Below are positions 1 through 11,135 of a stretch of 64,000 nt of DNA, one piece after another. Where the stretch lies: contig JANTUC010000017.1 of NCBI GenBank assembly GCA_026873275.1, forward strand, positions 1,178,001 through 1,242,000, read 5' to 3'. The position numbers and the translations under genes are program-made. The notes under the pieces are model-generated. The model searched no databases. It saw nothing but the letters and a program-made list of their open reading frames with translations, and was not told the DNA's origin. The number at the start of each line of letters is the position of its first letter. The stretch's first letter is position 1. This stretch comes from Pseudopithomyces maydicus. Taxonomy: Eukaryota > Ascomycota > Dothideomycetes > Pleosporales > Didymosphaeriaceae.

Positions 1-2130
1 TGTGGTGGGCGCCTGGTTTAGCGCAGACCAGGAAACCATTTACACAGTCAGCAAGGATGGTGCTCTTTTCGTTTGGAAGTACATGTTGCGCTTTGATGCG
101 CCCGAGGGAGCCGACGAGGATGATGAGGCGAACCTGGCATGGGGCATCGCCGAGCGTTTCTACTTTCACCAGAACAATGCCCACGTCACTTGCGCCAACT
201 TCCACCCCGAAACGAAACTCCTGGTGACCGGCTTCTCACACGGAGTTTTCTTCATACACGAGCTTCCTGAATTTAGCGAGATTCAAAGTCTGAAGTACGT
301 ATGGCGAATTTGGCAGCACCTGGTCTTCGCTAACATGCACCTAGCATATCCCAAAATGACATTGACTACGTTACGATTAACAAGACCGGCGAATGGCTCG
401 CATTTGGCGCATCCAAATTGGGACAGTTGTTGGTTTGGGAGTGGCAGTCCGAGTCATATATCCTCAAGCAGCAAGCCCACCACGACGTAATGAACACCAT
501 CGCCTACTCACCAGACGGCCAGCGCGTCATCACAGCTGCCGACGACGGAAAGATCAAGGTGTGGGATGTTAACTCGGGCTTTTGCGTTGTTACTTTCACC
601 GAGCACATGGGTGCTGTGACGGCCTGCGAGTTCGCGAAGCGAGGAAATGTCCTCTTCACAAGCAGTTTGGATGGTTCAGTAAGAGCATGGGATCTGATCC
701 GCTACCGAAACTTCCGGACGTTCACTGCGCCGTCTAAGATCCAATTCACATCCTTAGCAGTTGACCCAAGCGGCGAGGTCGTCTGCGCCGGCTCTCTCGA
801 TTCCTTTGACATCCACATCTGGTCTGTACAGACTGGCCAACTCCTCGACCGTCTCACTGGCCATGAAGGCCCTGTGATGACTCTCGCCTTCTCACCCGAT
901 GGCTCGACGCTCATTTCAGGTTCCTGGGACCGCACTGTACGCCTCTGGTCTATATTCGCGCGCTCTCAGACGTCCGAGCCTTTGCAGCTACAGTCCGATG
1001 TCACGGCGCTCGCTGTTCGTCCGGATTCTAAGCAACTAGCTGTCACAACGCTCGATGGACAGCTCACATTTTGGAGCATTTCAGACGCACAACAACAATC
1101 CGGCGTTGATGCGCGGAGAGATGTCAGCGGTGGCAGAAAGATGACCGATCGGCGGACGGCGGCGAACGTTGCCGGGACGAAGGCGTTCGATACCGTGAGG
1201 TACAGCGCAGACGGGTCATGTGTTCTCGCCGGCGGCAAGTCGAAATACATCTGCCTCTACGCCGTCGAAACGGGCGTCCTGCTCAAAAAATACACCGTCT
1301 CCGTCAACCTTTCTCTTGACGGCACTCAGGAGTTCCTCAACTCTAAACTACTTACGGAGGCAGGGCCGCGCGGCGAGCTCGACGAGGACGGAGAAAACTC
1401 CGACCTCGAAGATCGTAGAGACCATTCGCTGCCAGGCGCCCAACGCGGAGCGGGCGCACGCCGCACCCGACAAGCCGTGCGCGTCCCCGCTGTTGCGTTC
1501 TCGCCCACGGGCCGAGCCTTCTGCGCCGCGTCCACAGAAGGCCTCCTCATCTACTCGCTCGACCAGACGTTTGCCTTCGACCCCTTCGATCTCGACATCG
1601 ATGTTACGCCCGCCACCACCCTCGCGACACTCGCCGAGAAGGCGTATCTCCAGGCGCTCGTCATGGCGTTCCGTCTCAACGAGCGCAACCTCATTCGCAG
1701 AGTGTACGAGGGCATCCCCCCGGCCGACATCCCGCTCGTGGCCAAGGACCTGCCAAAAGTGTACCTCGGACGTCTGGTGCGCTTTGTCGCGCTCCAGGCA
1801 GATGAGTCGCCGCACTTGGAATTCAATCTCCTGTGGATTGAGTCGCTGTTGTCTAAGCACGGGCGGTGGATGAAGGACCAGAGGGGCCAGCTCGAGGCCG
1901 AACTGCGCGCTGTAGAGAAGAGTGTGAGGAGGATACAGACCGAGTTGGCGCGGCTGGCAGACGAGAATATTTACCGCATTGAGTATCTGCTTTCGCAGCC
2001 AGTCGAGAAGGAGGATGCGGGGCCGAAGCTCGATTTTAGCGTCAAGGAAGTGGAGAGTGGGGATGAGGAGATGGGCGAGGGAGACGAGAGTGGAGATGAT
2101 GGTGAGGGCGAGTGGTTGGGGTTTGAATGA
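1..2130 (+). CDS. PWP2: PWP2 WD40 protein of the U3 snoRNP (5' truncated by window edge)
   Basis: Pwp2/Utp1 is a WD40 scaffold of the UtpB subcomplex of the small-subunit processome, which binds U3 snoRNA and helps process the 5' end of 18S pre-rRNA in the nucleolus. The gene enters the window already open. The first codon read is at 2, so roughly the first 200 residues of the ~900-residue family length lie upstream. A 50-bp intron (295-344; donor GTACGT, branch GCTAAC, acceptor CTAG) joins two exons into 692 visible residues. WD repeats are clear (GQLLVWEWQSES, KIKVWDVNSG, HIWSVQTGQLL, TVRLWSIF). A helical Utp12-type C-terminal domain follows at about residues 515-650, with an acidic Glu/Asp/Gly tail after it. 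Both exons stay open and agree with the family throughout, so I am very confident. Confidence 0.97.
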
Positions 2131-3683
2131 GGGAGCAGATCGGTGGGTGGGTGTACGTGTTTAGTGTGTATATAGCTCTGTGTAGCGGAGTGAGTAGACT
2201 TGATAGAAGAAATACCCGGCATTTTTATTTCATGTTAATGAGGTCAGGCCTTGTGAGATGGAGTGCTAACCCCCAAGGCTTCTTGATGAGTAGGGGCTAT
2301 TGTCGCAAAAAGTGGAAAGGGACAGCCCCGTTGGTAAGAATTCGCTTTTACCATCTGTCTGTGCCTCTGCGAATCTGCACATCTTTCGCGGGCCCTGTGG
2401 ATCGGAGTAATACTGGCGTCGAGCATAGACCTCGAATGACTCGTCCCCGGGCATATATGTATATCGACTACTGGCATATAGGTATGGCTTGCGCCGCGCA
2501 AACAAAACATTTTGCGGAAAGTTTGGTGCGCTGAGTCAATTTCAAGGTGTACAGGAGGAGGATGTATTGCTGGGTAGATACGATATGCGATTTGGTATCG
2601 CTGAGGAGGAGGCGCATACATGATGAGAGGGGTTTTGTTCGTAGCATGTACGAATGAGCAGGTTGCGTCCGTAAGGTGGTAGGCTAGTGTTATGCAAAAC
2701 AACCTTTTGCCTGAGCAATAATGCATTACTAACACCCTGTCCCGTCGCGTCGTTGTATCATTTTGGGTAGTGATGGCGGAGGAGACAGAATAGTGGAGAT
2801 GCATTTGACTTGATATTGTGATAATGAGATGGCTATCTGGGTAGTCAGGAGAAATCGATAGATCCAGCGGGTATTCTCATTGATGTTATTTTATGGGGCT
2901 CTACATAAGACAGTGCCAGTAAGCGCTTGGTAAGAGCCAGAACTCTCAATCCGTCCATAGCGTATCGATATTATAGGCCCTGCTATAGGGAGTGAATTTT
3001 CCTTCGCGGCAATTTCACACGAGGAGTTGCAACTGCACTCGACGTGCCATCGGATATGTGCCGAGCGGGCTGCCTCATCAGGCAACTCACCGGCTCGATT
3101 CTTTTCTCGAACCGTCACCCTCAAGCCTCGTCATGCAGATCATGCATTTCTTGTACCATCACCCGTCGCTTGGCCCCGAACAGCCCTAGTCGATGGGTCC
3201 ACCGGCTACTACGAAACGCAACGCTAGCCCCTCGAAACCCTCTCTGCGCCACGACACATGCCAAAACCGACACTACATGCGAAAACAGCCAAAACGCGCA
3301 CGACTCAGACTGTCAAACGGCGTATCGCGTGATGCTCGTCATTCCCACGCCTTGGCAGGGAGGCGTCCAGAAACGCAAAGCATGCGGCTCGGCGGCGCGA
3401 CGCCTCCCAGCATAGGGCGTCAAAGCCGAGGAAACACGCTTTCGTAGCTTATTCCCGTGTTTCTCACGCGACTAGCGCCGTCCTGTACTACTGTACCCCT
3501 ACTGTGAAGTGCATCTGAGGCAGAAAGTGGAGTTCGAAGGCACCTACAAGACACCTCACCATTGCCTAGCGGAATCGTCAAAGTGGAGCCGTAATGGACG
3601 AACAGCTTTGACAGGAGGTTCAATGCGTGACTTAGCGCCCGAAATCTTCTCATCATGGAGTCTCGGCGTGGGCATCCAGCTAC
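2131..3683. other. Intergenic, no gene seen
   Basis: This 1.5-kb stretch lies between the PWP2 stop and the promoter of the GAS-like gene. Open frames on both strands are short and overlap each other without family resemblance. I see no tRNA, transposon or long repeat. Confidence 0.6.
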
Positions 3684-3691
3684 GATATAAG
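3684..3691 (+). promoter_or_regulatory. TATA-like box of the GAS-like gene
   Basis: The octamer GATATAAG ends 156 bp before the ATG at 3847. The same octamer lies at the same distance upstream of the tyrosinase ATG (29897-29904). A pyrimidine-rich stretch (about 3775-3845) between box and ATG fits a fungal transcription start region. The assignment is by position and sequence only. Confidence 0.4.
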
Positions 3692-3846
3692 GCGTGTGGT
3701 GGTCCGCCGTTGAGAAGAACCATCCACTTCGATCAGCACGACTTCGCTTCTGGGATACTGGAGATCCATTCTTTTCCGTCTTTCTTTTAGTTCTATCTCT
3801 ATTCGATTCTATACATCGCGCTGCGCGCCTTTCCCATCTACTCAAC

Positions 3847-4952
3847 ATGCGTTACCAGACCTCCATCCTGGCGCTCGCCGCCCTCCTTTCCTCCGTCCAC
3901 GCCCACGGTGTCATCGAGTCCGCCATCGGCGACTCGGGCGAGAGCAAGGGCTTCAAGGTCGATGACTCCCTCGCCCGCAACTGCACGGGTATCTCCCCTG
4001 CCAGCAGGACTCCACCATCATCCGCGACAGCGAGATCCAGCAGAACATCGTGAACTCGTGCGGCCGCACCGAGATCGACGGCAACATCGATGTCGGCGGC
4101 GAGACCGAGAAGGCCATCTCCGGAAAGGCCGTCACGACTGTTACCAAGGGCTCCAGCCTGGCTGTTACCATCCACCAGGTTAACGCTGATGGTGCCGGTC
4201 CCTACGAGTGTGATCTCGACGTCACATCCAATGCGGCGACGAGCTTTGTCAAGCTCCAGGTTTCCAACAATGTGCCCGGCCAGAACGGTCTGAGCCAGGC
4301 CGAGGCCGAGCGCTTCACCATCAACGTCAAGATGCCCGATGACTTCAACTGCGTTGGCGCCTCCACGGGCGACATCTGCACCGTCCGCTGCCGCAACACT
4401 GCCGTCGCCGGTCCCTTCGGTGGATGCTTCCCCGTGCAGCAAACCGACGGCACTGGCCGTTCTAACAACCAGACTGCTTCCGGTACGTAACCTTCATCTC
4501 TATGTCTCTCTTCCTCTTTGCACCAGCACCTCTTGCGTAGCCGCACCTGTATACACAGCATGGTATTCTGTCCCGCACGGTATTTGTACATATCTCTACA
4601 CGGACGGTAGCTTATCCCTTTGCCCCAACAGACATTACCACTGCCCAGACCCTCGATGGCATCAACAAGCAGATTGCGCAGAACAAGAAGGATCTGCCTG
4701 CTGCCATTGCTGCGAACCAGGCTGCTGGTGCGGTGAACGGAAACGAGGGCGCGAGCGCCATCTCTGGTGCGTCTCTTTTCTTTTTCCGTCGACTCGCGAT
4801 GAGTGCGCTTGAGAACTCTGGCTAACTGGAAGATAGCTCTTCTCCCCGGTGCAACTGCCGCCCCTGCTGCGGGTAACGGTAACGCGAACGCGGGTAACGG
4901 TCAGGGTCAGCAGGGCCAGCAGGGCCAGGGTAACGGCAACGGTCGCGGCCAG

Positions 4953-4990
<38 letters not shown>

Positions 4991-5168
4991 TCGTGGTAAC
5001 AACGCTGGAGCTGGCAACGCCGGAGCCGGCGCTGGCAACGGTCAAGGTCAAGGTCAGGGTCGCAACCAGGGCCAGGGCCGCAACCAGAACCAGGGCCAGG
5101 GTCAGGGCCAGAACCAGCGCCGCTCCAACCGCGCCACCAAGTTCCTGAGCCGCTTCATCGCTGCTTAG
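3847..5168 (+). CDS. Egh16/GAS-type secreted, appressorium-associated protein; one apparent frameshift
   Basis: This belongs to the fungal Egh16/GAS1-GAS2 family (Egh16-like, formerly DUF3129), secreted proteins first described from infection structures of plant pathogens. Their biochemical role is not settled. The ATG opens a signal peptide (MRYQTSILALAALLSSVHA) followed directly by HGV, the usual mature start. Family landmarks include NSCGRTEIDG, VTIHQVNADGAGPYECDLD, NNVPGQNGLSQAEA, CTVRCRN and GPFGGCF. Exons are 3847-4482, 4632-4766 and 4837-5168; both introns are GT-AG, the second with a CTAAC branch. The C-terminus is a Gly/Asn/Gln-rich tail of repeated NG, QG and RG units ending RATKFLSRFIAA. 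At the C run 3995-3998 the frame slips: one more C would restore the family motif CQQD and make the spliced length divisible by three (367 aa). I read this as a base-calling gap; a real frameshift allele is the alternative. Confidence 0.9.
4860..5113 (+). repeat. Imperfect GGTAAC/GGCAAC and GGTCAG coding minisatellite
   Basis: Tandem hexamer-like units encode the Gly-Asn and Gly-Gln runs of the GAS-like protein tail. The longest stretch of perfect GGCAAC repeats is at about 4954-4988. Such arrays change length easily between strains. Confidence 0.8.
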
Positions 5169-6137
5169 ACGGCGTCTTACATCTCTCTTTGATTTGAAGC
5201 GAGCGCGATACATACGATCGATTTTTTTATTCTTATTTACAAGAGGTGGAAGGGCCCGGGCAGCATAGCATGGTATAGCATGGCGTGGCGTGGGATGGGG
5301 GTTACCGGGTACATACGGTACGCTTGAGTATTTGTATTATATATTGTATATACCAATTTCGAAGTGGATGCATATTTGGATGGTGTTTTGCACTGCTTTA
5401 GCTTTGGTGTGATGTGTGAGGTTGAGGTTGAGAGTGAGAGTGAGAGCATTGGGGGAGATGGAGTGCATCTTTTGAACAGGAAGCTGATGGCTTTTCCTGG
5501 TGTACGCTGTTGCAGATGTTCATAGTACTATGTCTTCTCCGGGTACATCCTGTTGGCGAGAGAGTTGGTGATTGACGCGCGAGTGTGCAGAGTGGGATGG
5601 GAATATAATACTATTGGCGTCACGACTCCACGGCCAGGGATTCAGTTTGGAGAATGCTTTGAACTAGCGATCAGTTTTACTACGTTCCTGTATTTTTACC
5701 TATAAATTGGATCTCGTCTTCATACCTCTCGCTACTCCGCCGGTGTAGTGTTTAAAACCAAAATTATTTTCTGACAATTAAAAACACTAGGTTGGCTTAA
5801 AAATAGTTTGAGCCTCCTACGCTTTAGTTATTTTAAATATTAGAGCCTTGGTGGTGGTATCGGGATGCAAAGATTATGAGAGTTCGTCTGAACGTTAGCT
5901 TCTCTTCAACCGCGTCCGTGGATGCTGATCCCACAACCCACAGGTGTGTGGAGGGTGACCATCCTGAATGATGTGATCTTACTATATTAAAATAAACTGG
6001 ATAAAGCTGGTGCAGCGAGGGCTTTCTAAAAGGCGGATACTGCAGCAGGCGCTGTTAATAAGCCAAGGGGATTTGTATCTGGTACTGGTGGCGCACTGGC
6101 GATTGCACTGATTTTACCGATTCTCTTGTAATATGGG
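5169..6137. other. Intergenic, partly AT-rich
   Basis: This spacer lies between the GAS-like gene and the 5S rRNA gene. A T-rich tract at 5221-5240 could belong to the 3' end of the GAS-like transcript. AT content rises after about 5640. No open frame shows coding character. Confidence 0.6.
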
Positions 6138-6145
6138 TATATAAT
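6138..6145 (+). promoter_or_regulatory. TATA box of the 5S rRNA gene
   Basis: TATATAAT lies 24-31 bp before the first base of the 5S gene. Neurospora and other filamentous fungi need a TATA-type element at about this distance for RNA polymerase III transcription of dispersed 5S genes. The spacing supports a working gene. Confidence 0.65.
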
Positions 6146-6168
6146 GTAACTGTTGATCTATTACTATC

Positions 6169-6287
6169 ACATACGACCATAGGATCTTGAGAACTAGGCT
6201 TCCCGTCCGCTCAGCCATATATAAGCAGGATACCGGCGGATTAGTAGTTAGGTGGGTGACCACTAGCGAATCCCCGCTGTTGTATGT
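6169..6287 (+). rRNA. 5S ribosomal RNA (dispersed copy)
   Basis: The 119-nt sequence starts ACATACGACCATAGG and ends GCTGTTGTATGT. These ends pair to form helix I (ACATACGAC with GTTGTATGT, one G-U pair). The conserved loop GGCTTCCCGTCCGCTCAGCC and the internal promoter region TTAGTAGTTAGGTGGGTGACC are present, and a T-rich terminator follows at about 6287-6300. Compared with the typical ascomycete 5S, a few internal positions look like C-to-T or G-to-A changes (for example TTAGGTGGG for TTGGGTGGG, and ACTAGCG for ACCAGCG). The copy may therefore be slightly degenerate. Single dispersed 5S genes are normal in filamentous ascomycetes. Confidence 0.88.
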
Positions 6288-6847
6288 TTTTACCTTTTTT
6301 TTTCGGTGCCTATATAATTATCAATTAGGTTCTTAGACACGCAGTCAACGCAAAGAGTGAATATGTAGAGTGGATCGCGCAGCGTGGAGTTGATCCACCT
6401 AGGGATCTATGGATGTTGTCTGCTCACGTGACCTATACAGGCCCAGGCCCGCCTCTTGAGAATGTCCAGTAGATATCTACCGGCACAGGACAGCAGATAT
6501 AATTGATCACACAATGCCATATAGTGCTTTGCTTCGTCTGATTTCATAGTACCATCTGCCGGATGGTCGGATGATTCGACTTTCATTGACTTTTTGCGAA
6601 TAATTTATATATGTCTACATATATATTACTGCGCTGTGTAAGCGGAATATTTTGATTCCATCAGCGTCTTCATGATCACGTTGTTGCATCTTTCTCTATC
6701 TTCTTTGTAACATTCCACATGCAGTTTTGTTTGTAACATGCCAGACAAGAATTGCGAGCGGTTCAGTGCCCGGCACTCAACAACACCCGACAGATCTCGT
6801 GGTGATATTACCCCAGTCTATATGAGAAATATAACTAAATATACCTG
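6288..6847. other. Intergenic, AT-leaning
   Basis: This is the spacer between the 5S gene and the 3' end of the Zn2Cys6 regulator. No coding frame, tRNA or clear repeat is visible. The 3' UTR of the regulator probably lies in its right-hand part. Confidence 0.5.
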
Positions 6848-9385
6848 CTAGTCGCTTTCTCCCCATTTAGTCAGCTCATGAAGCGTGAAAAGCTCATCCA
6901 GCTGCGTAGCCAACACTTCGACGTTCGGCCCACTAGCTCCAGTCTGTGCAACCCCGAAGGTCGTCATAGCACTGGATATAGCACGATTATTCGCATCGTG
7001 GTACGGTGCTGCATCACGTAGCTCTTCCTCCATGCGCGCCACATCGCCATAGTCCAGAACATTGGACTTCAATGCCGATGACAACATGGCTTGGGCAACC
7101 AAGTAGAAAGTACGGTATCGCGCATATGCTTTCTTCCAGTATTCGAGGCATGTCCTGAAGTAGAAATGCCAGAATCCGTCTTTCGCTGGGTTCTGGATCA
7201 AGTCGGCGGCAACTTCCTGGACGACGCTGTTGAACCATACTGTGGCGCAAAGTGGCGGGGATGCGGTACAGTATGCTACCATTAGCTGCCTGAGCTGGTT
7301 CATGGATGCAGAATACAAGCTGCCGGGCGTCGCATCAGGAGACGAGAAGGAGCGAAAACGGACATGTTCCTGCGGTGAGTCTTTCAAATGACGCAGTAGA
7401 GAGAGCATGGAGCAGTGGTAAAGACCGCTACAGCAGCATGATTAGTAGGCGATGTGACGCATCTGAGACAATGCAACTCACTGGAAGATGAAAACGTGAG
7501 CGGTAGCATGTTCCCCTCGCAGCATTTCCCTGCTAAGATTCTTACCCCATGCGAGAAGTTCCTGGTATTTAGATTCTACGAAAGCTAGAGGGACTCTGTC
7601 GATTATCGGCGTATCATCCCGGGAAAAATACATGCACCTGATTCCTTGAACGATGACCCAAAGGGCACTAGTGGTAGGGAAAGTTCGCCCCATGTAAGCT
7701 GGAAGTGGGTGAACCGGCCAGACATCATTTGATGAGCCGGCAGGCGCCTTGAGACTTCCGGGGACCGGAAGGCATGGTGGGAAAGTAATTGGTGACACCG
7801 CAAAATACGATCCTAGATACCTGACATGGTAAGACAAAATCAGAGAAGATAAAATGCTGTAGGGCTTACGATAACGCCCCGTATACTCCCCAAGCAGCAT
7901 GAGCCAACTCCTTGATTTTGTCTGCGGGAAGTTCGCGAAATCCTATCACCAAGTCGTCCGTTTTTCGGACGTCGATGAGTGACAGCCTCCTTGCCATGGC
8001 ATGTGCCTCGATTGCTGTTTCGACTCTCAGCTCTTCCTCGCCGTATAAAGTGCATGCCATGGTCAAATAGCACAATGCAGCGAGACTTTTCGCACTATCA
8101 GAAGCCTGCTCAGCTTTCCATAGCTTTTCCGCGTCTCGTATGAACATGAGAATAAATGCAGATGAACGAGAATCGATAGTGCTGTAAGATTGCTGATCAG
8201 ATTGTTAGTTCTTTCCACAGAGAAGAGAGGAAGGTCCGTGAGTGAGAAGGCAGATGGAGCTAAGGAACGGAGACATACACATGCAAAGGACATGATAGCA
8301 GATAGAAGAAATGGTGAGCAATAGTCGAGCTTGTGATCTATCAAATCTGACAAAAAGAGATCACAATCGACGCAGCCAAAAACCGCATGGTAAGTTTCCA
8401 AGTGGTAAGAAAGAACAGACGCAGCAAATTCATCACCAATAGGAATCCTCGTCCAGTAGTCGATTTTGAGCTGGTTCAGCCGGGCGTCACAGTATTGACG
8501 GTCTTCAAGAGGTCCTGAAACAGCTGAAGTACGCACTGGAGAAATCCCACGAAGGGGTGACGGTGGGCTGATAGGCAGAGAAAGTTCGTTAATTTTTTGG
8601 CCATCAGCAGTACTAGAGCTGGATGAAGAGGCGTTTTGGTCAGGTTGAAGAATATGCTTCGTGTCGATGGAGTCAAAATCCATCCGAGGTAAAATGGGAA
8701 ACACGAGCTGATGTAGCACGCCTAACTCGAATTCAATGGAAGAGACAGTACTCGGGAGTACCGCACGAGCTGTTTGTAAATCAGATGGTCGAACGGCTGT
8801 ATGAGCAGCGCCTTTGAGAGACGATAGGACATCCGTAACGTTACGAGTCGACCTCAACCGTCGGAACATAACTTGGGCATCGTATTCCGAAGAAGATTTA
8901 AGACGATGCAGGATGTCGGCATGTTCTTTAAGTTCTTTCCGGATCTGTTCAAGCTGGTGGCTGACAGGCCCGGCAGACATCTCTTTCTCATTGGCCGTAA
9001 CATATCGGCAGGAAACCTTATCTGCGATACAACGAGCACATGATGGGCGTTCGCCATTGCACTAAGGGTAGCAAAATAAATCAGCAAATGTCAAAAGATA
9101 GCCAACTTCACATACAGAGGCTTTCTTCGTACGGCAGTTGTTGCACGCAACACGGGCGCGTTTCTTCTTACGCCGTCGCTTATCTTCACCATCATCCACC
9201 AAATTTTGCGGTCTCGGCCCCGGCAAGATAGGCCGATGATGAGAATTCATCCTGGGACAAGGTACCACTGTCTTTGAGGGATTGCAATCGCTATCAGCGG
9301 GCCTGTTAGCGAATCTCTGTGGAGTCACGCTACCGTGGTACACGCTGACATGATGGCAACGTTGCCTTTTCGCGACAACAAACAC
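6848..9385 (-). CDS. Zn2Cys6 fungal-specific transcription factor (nirA-like)
   Basis: This is a nuclear DNA-binding regulator. Five exons are inferred: from 9385 or 9250 down to 9116, 9061-8279, 8192-7870, 7820-7482 and 7427-6848. The introns are 54, 86, 49 and 54 bp, all GT-AG, and the total is divisible by three. After a basic KRRRKKKRAR run the zinc cluster reads CNNCRTKKAS, then CNGERPSCARCIADKVSC across the first intron, giving the six cysteines in CX2CX6C-X6-CX2CX6C spacing. A leucine-rich linker (QLEQIRKELKEHADILHRL) is probably a dimerising coiled coil. The fungal_trans middle region follows (AFILMFIRDAEKLWKAEQ, VFIFHGLYHCSMLSLLR). Starting at 9250 gives 719 aa and starting at 9385 gives 764 aa. 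I prefer 9250 because the first 45 residues look like 5' UTR. Its targets are not predictable from the window. Confidence 0.9.
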
Positions 9386-9429
9386 CGCTTACAATCCGAA
9401 TGAATTCGCTTTATCTTTGTCGTGGTTGA

Positions 9430-9960
9430 TGCTACGATGAATGTGGCAATCGAGATAGAATACGGTGACGCTTAGCGTAGGCTTGGCAGACAAGTTGAGT
9501 AAGGTGGGGGGGGGGGGGTTTGACAAAACAAAATATACCAAACACGTCCAGCACGTCGCGGGTTGGTTTGAACATGCCAGGTTCCCTCTCGTTCCTGAAT
9601 ATGAAGCTAGTGTCCTGGTCAACGAACAGCTTTTTGCCTAGCATTGATTGGAGGCTAGCGTATCGGAGATCCGCGTCGATCCAGAGGTCAGCGAGTGTGT
9701 TAACACAGAGCAATCCCTGTAACGTGATCAGATTTCACTTTTAGGATAATATGCCATTGCATCATCATAATGTTTGTTCGACTCGTGAGCTTCCTTCATG
9801 ACCCAAACCGTGTGCAAATCGCGCTCGATACAGTCCCTGATGGCCGGCAAGAAGAGGCCGTACGTAGCTCTCTGCAGTATCTTATGTGGATGGTGTTACC
9901 TCTCTTTTGGTCAAAGGAGCAAGGTCTCTTGGTCATCTGAAAGTCTGGGCCATCGTCGTG
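9430..9960 (-). pseudogene. Possible relic of an unidentified protein-coding gene
   Basis: The minus strand reads as protein-like in two blocks, in different frames and separated by stops. One, around 9735-9865, contains LPAIRDCIERDLHTVWVMKE. The other, around 9560-9713, contains LWIDADLRYASLQSML and FVDQDTSFIFRNEREPG. A run of 13 G at 9506-9518 ends the resemblance. No start codon or intact frame links the blocks, and a 22-bp GT-AG gap between them is too short for an intron. I do not recognise the family. Chance is a fair alternative. Confidence 0.3.
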
Positions 9961-11135
9961 ATACCAAAGCTAACTCGATGCTTGCTTTCTAGCGACGAGG
10001 AACTTTTCACAATGCCTTGTTAAACCACGAAAGCAAGGGGTTCTGTCGCTTAAAATCCCCGTAGAAGATGTGGACTAACCAGGGTCTACAGTAGCCGAAG
10101 CGGGGGCCGGCCTTAATTCCCCGACCAATGGGCTACGGACAGAAGCAAGGAAATCCTGCCTTGCGTAGAAAAGCTCCGAGAACAGTACGACATACCCAAG
10201 GTGCTAGAAAAACGGCAGTTAGAATAAGATTTTTGGAAAACAGATATGGTTGTTAATCAAGTATCCCAGCTCAGCCGGCGGAGTAAGCAAGTTAATATCA
10301 ACAGTACAATTCCCAGCAATCTAAAGAAGGTTTAACAAAGTAGCTGGCGGATCAGAAAAGTCCATTAGACTTCTGTGGAGGAAAATAATTTGAAGGTCGA
10401 TTCATCTTTACCTGTTAATCACGTGAGCACTAGGATTAGTCGATCTAACTATACAATAGTATCTGGTTTCTATATATATAATCCTAGCTTCCTTCTACGG
10501 ACTTAGAGTAGCGAAATATAACTTTTATTTACTAAAACCACTGGCTCTCAACTCCACAACTTCTATATTCAACTGGAAACAAGTAATCGGTATGTTCACT
10601 GTCGAAAAATTGAAAAGTTTGGGAACAAATTTAGTTACTCTTTAGACAAGATGGGTACAGCACGACGAGGTTCTAGAAGCCGTGTAAGAGATCAAGGCAA
10701 ACATATGTACTCTCCAATCCTACATCGCTACTGATAGATAGGTTTAAGAGGGATATTCCCAAGATCGCGAGTAGCAATACATAATTCAGATTGCGAGACA
10801 TTTTGGTGACATACTCTTACCGTTCTGAACAGAGTCAGATAAATCCATTACCCGAAGAACTATTCTTCATTAATCATCAGAATTTGAACCTGGGACAGAA
10901 GATATTTGAAATAGACGAAGTGGCTTAAGTTGTCGGATTTCATTTGCAAATGGGTAATCTTCACCCGTTATGTTACACCCACTGAGTTTCTATGGTGCAC
11001 CATGGGTACTGAATCATAGAGTACATATATATCAAAAACATCGGAAGGACCAAATATCTATTGCAGTAGCCAAATCTACATCGATTGGATATGAATGTGA
11101 AAAGCCAAGAATGGCAAGTCACCATGAAACTCCGC
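9961..11135. other. Intergenic, no gene seen
   Basis: This 1.2-kb spacer lies before the permease 3' end. It is AT-leaning in the middle (10200-10960) and only short frames are open. A GGTTC-like pentamer on the minus strand near 10890 has no tRNA fold around it. Confidence 0.5.

Noticed and set aside
1348..1860. 170-codon frame on the minus strand inside PWP2
   Set aside because: It is antisense to a strongly conserved WD40 gene; it has no domain and arises from GC-rich codons.
4662..5213. 183-codon minus frame rich in Val/Ala/Leu over the GAS-like gene tail
   Set aside because: It is the antisense reading of the GN repeat minisatellite; the plus-strand gene explains the sequence.
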